This document shows, piece after piece, positions 59,197-64,000 of a stretch of 64,000 nt of DNA. Both the position numbers and the translations under genes were made by a program. The notes under the pieces were generated by a model. The model worked only from the letters and a program-made list of their open reading frames with translations. It did not search any database and was not told the origin of the DNA. Positions within the stretch are counted from its first letter, which is position 1; each line of letters begins with the position of its first letter. The DNA comes from Siphonodentalium dalli (lineage: Eukaryota; Mollusca; Scaphopoda; Gadilida; Siphonodentaliidae), in contig CP136061.1 in assembly GCA_032622095.1 (NCBI GenBank), positions 171,929,107 to 171,993,106 of the forward strand, read 5' to 3'.

Positions 59197-60628
59197 TACA
59201 CCATACAGTCAACTCCATTCATACCGATTCACCACACACCTGACCATGACCTCTCCCTGTATACCTATACATCTCACTATGGACAACACACTCATAGCCA
59301 TATAGTCACTCATTGTATACATATTCACATCATGCATGACATACACTAACTCCATGTATAGCTATTCACCTCACCTATGATCATAGAGTAACTCCCTGGC
59401 TACCATCTTGGCATCCATCCTGTATCCAGTTGATATTTGTTTATCATAATGGACCAGAAGAGTCACATATTATGGTTCATCTCAGTTCCGTCTCAAAGTT
59501 CTGCCCATTTCCTTCCAATAATATGGCCAGAATCACAAAAGAAGTTCTCCGCAAAATTCCATAATTTGTCATGCCCTATACGGAACTGGTACAGCCATAA
59601 TAGAACATTTAATTGTCAGTTAATTAACTAACACATATAATAACCAAATGGGTCACAATTTGCTACATTTTCGGATAACGCAGAGAACAATTATATATAT
59701 ATAATGTTATAATGATATATGTAAAAAAATAACTTATTACCAATTTGGTTGCCATTTTGGAAGCCATCTTGAGCAATTTGGTCTATAAACACTGTAGTGT
59801 GACACATTTAAGATAGACCAATACAATACACACCTTTCAATTCAAAGATAGTTACAATATTACCAGAAAAAAATGTCCAAACCTGAAAAGTTAATTTTTG
59901 CCGATATTTATGTCAAGTTTTTGTGAGAAAAGTCCAATATTTTTGCTGATGTCAGTGATGACAACAGTAACAATTAACCATGATGCAGCAGACATGTTAG
60001 TATTCAATGTATAGAAGGCATAATAGCCAATTTTGTACATCAACCACAACTTGTAAGCGATTGCAGGACACCCTAGGGCAATATTTACCATTTTTCCATA
60101 TTTTGGCGGCCATTTTGGCAGCCATTTTGAGACAAAGTAAGAATTTTGGTTTCACTTAATAGTTGGAATATTCATAGGTAATAGTATGCCTCACTTAATT
60201 GCAACCTTCTGTTCATTTCTTGTTGAAATATGACTAGAATCCCAGTTGTGATTTTTTTGTGAAATTTTATAACGCGTTCTGTAAAATCGAATTTTTGAGG
60301 GATCACAAGTGGATAGGACCACAATAATTGCATATTTAATTCCTCCAATGATCAGTTAATATATAAAATACAAAATAAAGTCATTTTACTGAACCAGTTC
60401 CAAACAGCATGAACTGATCTAGAAGATATTTGTGAAAAAATGTCATATTTTCAACTTCCGGCGGCCATTTTGGTGGCCATCTTTGGGGGGGGGGGGGGGT
60501 ATACTTTTTAGGGCGCTATAACAAAAATTGCTCAAGGCTGACAGATGGCCAGCTGATAAAATCTTGATGTCAGATACCTGAATTTACAAAATCCGCAGAG
60601 AAAAAAACTTTATACGCCAAAACACGCA

Positions 60629-63380
60629 TTCGTGAATTATATTGTGCACGACCGCCCATTAGCAGTGACTGGTGGGGTGCTGCTATCGTTGATTCGGAAA
60701 GGGCGAATCCTAAAGGGCGAACGCCCCAGCACCTGAGCATTTGGGTGGGGAAGACTCGTCGTGTGCCACCAACAGCGCACCAGCCGACCAGCCGACCAGA
60801 CTTCAGTCCTTCCCACGAGGAAACACAGCAAGAGCACTTATTTGTTATCGCAATTAAGAAGATGGATGTAATTGCGCACGTAATATAATCGTTGGGTTTT
60901 TCTCAAATACAATGTCATTGTGGGATAGACCTAGATATGTTCAGTTGCACTTTCACATTTCCATTATTTAACTGAGAGGGGAACGGTTTTCAATATACAT
61001 TCAAATAGTTTAATATGTAATCAACGATTTCAGTGACCATGAACATTTTGACATGAGGGACAAACTTGTAGCACCCATGAATTAAAAAATTGCAAGTGCA
61101 CACGGGTGCGAGAGCAATTGCTCTCATCTCCTGGGAAGGACTGAGACTTCTGACTCTTTCCCCATGGTCCGTGGCCCACTCCATTACGAGAGTGGGTCTT
61201 GCCCCACTGGAATCATACTCCTTCGGGATATGTCCAGGCCTGCTCCACCATCGGTGGACTCTCCGAAAGTGTATAAAACATTCTCACCGTAAGCAAGGAC
61301 ACCGCTATGTTCTTGCACATGCGAAATCGAAACTCATCGTCCTCAATACACGAGAAAAGACCGTATTTTACCTGCGGTTCAACTTATCACAGGTAAGATC
61401 ACGTGGCCAAGAAACTGAAGGATTTTTTAAAAAGAAAAATGCCAGTCTTTACCTCGGGCAGAAAAAGTTCAGGCCCCCCTGTTCTACTCTGCATCAGTAG
61501 CGATCAGTGGTAGGCAGTGTGCTGCAAAAGTTGATTCGGGCAACCAATCTTCCAGGGCTGAAGCTCCGGCCACTGAACCTTGACAGCTGTTCTGCGTGGG
61601 GAAGACTCGTTGTCCGTGCCGCAAATAGCGCACCAGCCAACTGGCCTTCTGACTCTTCCCCACGGTGCCGTGGCCCACTCCATTACGAGAGTGGGTCTTG
61701 TCCCCCCTGGAAGTGTACTCCCTCGGGATACGTCCAGGCCTGCTCCTCCGCCATCATGGGATTCGAAAGAGACCATCATTTATGCTAGCTTGGTCAGAAC
61801 TGCCTGCATTTGGGGGATATGGGGGGGGGGGCTTCCTCTGGTCAGATTGGTCCTCCCAAATTTTACCATCCGCCATATTGGCCTTGGCGCGTACTTATTC
61901 TCCCTGGGCACCTCCTAATTGTGCGCCAGGATTTCAAGGGGGTAATTGGGCGGGCAATAGCTCCTTAAATCCATATGCGAGTGAATTTATTCCTTGCTCG
62001 AGCCATTCACAGAGTAGGCCTCCCTCCAGTAACGTATCCCAGCCTGATGCAGGATGTTCTGTGACTGGCGTCGATCCTGACGAACTTTCACTCCATCCCA
62101 TGGCGTCGGAAGTATTTGTTTTGGACATTTCGCAGTATAGTACAAAACTTTTGTCTGAAGCATAACGTATGAGTACAACTGAGTCGTTGTGTTGTCATTG
62201 TGGCATGTGATTAGTGCCATTGAGTGTAAGCCGTGGTCGGGCTTACTGTGTGAGCTAATGTTCTGGTCACTTTAGCCGGTCTGGTCTCGCAAGGTTCACG
62301 TATCAAATTTTAATTTAAATTAAAAGAACATGTGGATATTTCAAATAAATAGAGCTCACGTATTGTGTAGATTTTTCTGAATTTTGGAATTCAGTGCTTT
62401 GCTGGAATCAAATTATTACGAATTGGAACTAATCGCATAGGATTCATATTGATCATGTTTATATATGCATATAATGTATCGATTGCATATGTTTGGTTTT
62501 CTGCATGTATGCAGGCAAGAGCATTCAAAGCTTTCAGAGTTGTTTTCTCGACACAGTCGTTTTATCTCTGATTTATTGCCTGAATGCCTTCTGTAAACAG
62601 CTGTCAGTTCAATCAAGTTGTTTGAAAATCTTGGTTTGAGAAGATATTTACCAACTGCATGAATATACTGCATTAGCATATAAGACAATATGAAGTTACT
62701 AGCCATGCTATTGGCACAAAAATTAAAAAGTTTTCTGCTTCCAAATGTTTTTGACGGCCGTTGCTGGAATGTCTGTTTTCACCTTGTCACCAATAAAGCC
62801 AGCGGCTATCTGCTACAAATGTGTTGTCTTTATATTTGTACTTAGTCTAGAGCAGACGCTTTGTTGACGATGAGCTAGAATCTTGGGCCGACAGTGGGGC
62901 GATTAGTGGTAGTTAGACAGTGTGCTGCAAAAGTTGATTCGGGCAACCAATCTTCCCAGGCTGGTGCTCCGGCCACTGAACCTTGGATCTTGGATCCCTG
63001 TCGGTCGAGGATTCTGTCGTTCCTCGGAAATGCGCTTTTGTGAATGAAGATAAGATGAAAAGATAAGCTTTACGATCTTCTTCTCTTCCTTAGTCTCTTG
63101 ACTAAGGAGGGGAAGAGGACTGACATACCTTCTATGCGCCTAATGGATTTGTCAACGATGAGCTAGAATCTTGGGCCAGCTCTTTTGTGAATGAAATTGA
63201 CCGTGGTGATTTCTTGTACAACCTTCATCACAGGATACAGGTCAAATCTTGTTTAAATTAAATTACCACAAAATTAACACCAACCATGCCAGTCTTTACC
63301 TCGGTTCTGGCCCCATGGTCCTGCTACAGCAGTCACGACCAATGGCAGGTAGGATGCTTTACATCTCTGATTTAATATAG
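60629..63380. repeat. Unclassified region of dispersed GC-rich hairpin repeats
   Basis: Blocks recur within the region: GTGGGGAAGACTCGT near 60748 and 61597; GTGGCCCACTCCATTACGAG near 61160 and 61668; GTGCTGCAAAAGTTGATTCG near 61520 and 62922; TGAGCTAGAATCTTGGGCC near 62870 and 63158. The second contains two adjacent hairpins (CCACGGTGCCGTGG and CCCACTC-loop-GAGTGGG). They may be pieces of one element family or of a repeated non-coding RNA gene. No known RNA was recognised. Confidence 0.5.
61665..62165 (+). CDS. ORF with a PAM2 (PABP-binding) motif, possibly a captured exon
   Basis: A 166-codon open frame. Residues 101-110 are LNPYASEFIP (61965-61994), an exact match to the PAM2 consensus LNxxAxEFxP that binds the MLLE domain of poly(A)-binding protein. 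A weaker LHPMASEVFV follows near the C-terminus, which ends SQYSTKLLSEA. The first ~45 residues overlap the GC-rich hairpin repeat and are probably not coding; the credible part starts around ALARTYSPWAP. It could be a host-gene exon, a retrotransposon protein or chance. Conservation is unknown. Confidence 0.35.
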   Translation: MPWPTPLREWVLSPLEVYSLGIRPGLLLRHHGIRKRPSFMLAWSELPAFGGYGGGGFLWSDWSSQILPSAILALARTYSPWAPPNCAPGFQGGNWAGNSSLNPYASEFIPCSSHSQSRPPSSNVSQPDAGCSVTGVDPDELSLHPMASEVFVLDISQYSTKLLSEA

Positions 63381-63385
63381 TTTTT

Positions 63386-64000
63386 AGCTCACCTGAGACA
63401 AAGTCTCCGGTGGAGCTATAGTCATCACTCCTCGTCCGTCGTCCGTCCGTCCGTCTGTCTGTCTGTCCGTCCGTCTGTCCGTCCGTCAACTTTAAAAAAA
63501 ACATCTTCTCCTCTTAAACCATCATACCGAATTGGTTCATATTTGGTGTGTATGTTCCCTAGGTGACTCTCATTCAGATTTGTTCAAATGAGGTCACTGG
63601 GTCAAATAGTTGCGAAACAAGGGCCATAACTCTATTCCTCCATAGTAATTCTTACAACAACTTCTTGTCCATAACCATTGGGCCAATTTAGCTAATATTT
63701 GGTATGGAGAGTCCTTGGGTGACTGGTGTTCAGATTTGTTCAAATGAGGTCACCCGGTCAATTAGTTGAGAAACCAGGGCCATAACTCATAGTGATTCTT
63801 ACAATGACTTCTTCTAAAAAAATATTTGGCCGATTTAGCTTATATTTGGTACAGAGATACCTTGGGTGACTGGGGTTCAGATTTGTTCAAATGGGGTCAC
63901 TGGGTCAAATAGGGGCAGAGCCAGGGACATAACTTTAAAAACAAAAAATTTAATTTTTGCATTTTGACCTTTAATTTTTGTTTAGGACACATCACAGCCT
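63386..64000 (+). mobile_element. F1 pearl-like element, copy running off the window
   Basis: TTTTT, the AGCTCACCTGAGACAAAG head, (CCGT)n at 63436-63487, then about four core units up to the window end. Very close to the copy at 47201. Confidence 0.88.

Larger units (their letters stand above)
56938..60628. mobile_element. Large foldback element, copy 2
   Basis: Left arm 56938 to about 57851, loop about 57852-58645, right arm about 58646-60628. Arm and loop sequences match copy 1 (17055-24512). The left arm is truncated on its outer side; the right arm runs almost to the terminus (ACACGCATTCGTGAATT) but lacks CCGGACTA. Both arms carry the same 374-bp insertion at mirrored positions. It includes a G-run at 60485-60499. 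Histidine-rich and C-rich ORFs here are repeat shadows. Confidence 0.85.

Noticed and set aside
61088-61260. snRNA or tRNA gene in the GC-rich hairpin region
   Set aside because: Checked by eye against the general features of U1, U2, U6, 5S and tRNA (boxes, anticodon arm); none fits, so it was left as an unclassified structured repeat.

Overview
The window looks like an intron-dominated stretch of a large, AT-rich, repeat-packed invertebrate nuclear genome, most likely a bivalve mollusc or another lophotrochozoan. That guess rests on the repeat content: pearl-like elements with (CCGT)n arrays, a THAP/YqaJ-encoding DNA transposon, piggyBac-like TTAA elements and an intron-split host gene. The species cannot be named from the sequence alone.

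The only host gene recognised is acetyl-CoA carboxylase (ACC) on the + strand, seen as two exons of the biotin carboxylase domain: 5567-5665, and 44876-45102 with the glycine-rich ATP-grasp loop. The intron between them is 39.2 kb. No further ACC exon is visible before 5567 or after 45102, so the flanking introns also appear to be long.

The large intron is a nest of transposons whose levels can be ordered by target-site duplications (TSDs). A minus-strand Gypsy LTR retrotransposon spans 5869-36322, flanked by AGATT at both ends. A piggyBac-like TTAA element (11721-13880) splits its pol. About 19 kb of other elements separates its gag from its protease. In that gap lies an ISL2EU-like DNA transposon with two convergent decayed genes: a YqaJ nuclease with a PHD finger (15165-15957, +) and a THAP/DDE transposase (24516-27780, -). 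The transposase tail is split by a 7.5-kb inverted-repeat foldback element (17055-24512, TSD TAT), which contains a second piggyBac-like element (21179-23379) and a palindromic TA-flanked MITE (20591-20803). The transposase intron holds a hAT-like MITE with an 8-bp TSD (26367-27507), and a 1.76-kb tandem duplication then copied the THAP exon.

Other parts: 1-2553, M1 and ATCGGTACC-type repeats with a 0.97-kb tandem duplication; 2554-5514, a Harbinger-like TIR element; 36328-44875, pearl-like elements F1 and F2, a TTAA element, a 180-bp satellite and a LINE fragment; 45103-64000, more pearl-like copies (F1, F3, F4), L1-like reverse transcriptase remains, a large inverted duplication, a second foldback copy (56938-60628) and a structured repeat region with a PAM2-containing ORF.

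The most interesting signals are the dated nesting order, foldback arms carrying mirrored insertions in one copy and empty sites in the other, several repeat families sharing one hairpin/(CCGT)n/core-repeat plan with different terminal hairpins, and a tandem array that copied the ACC exon end with its splice donor.
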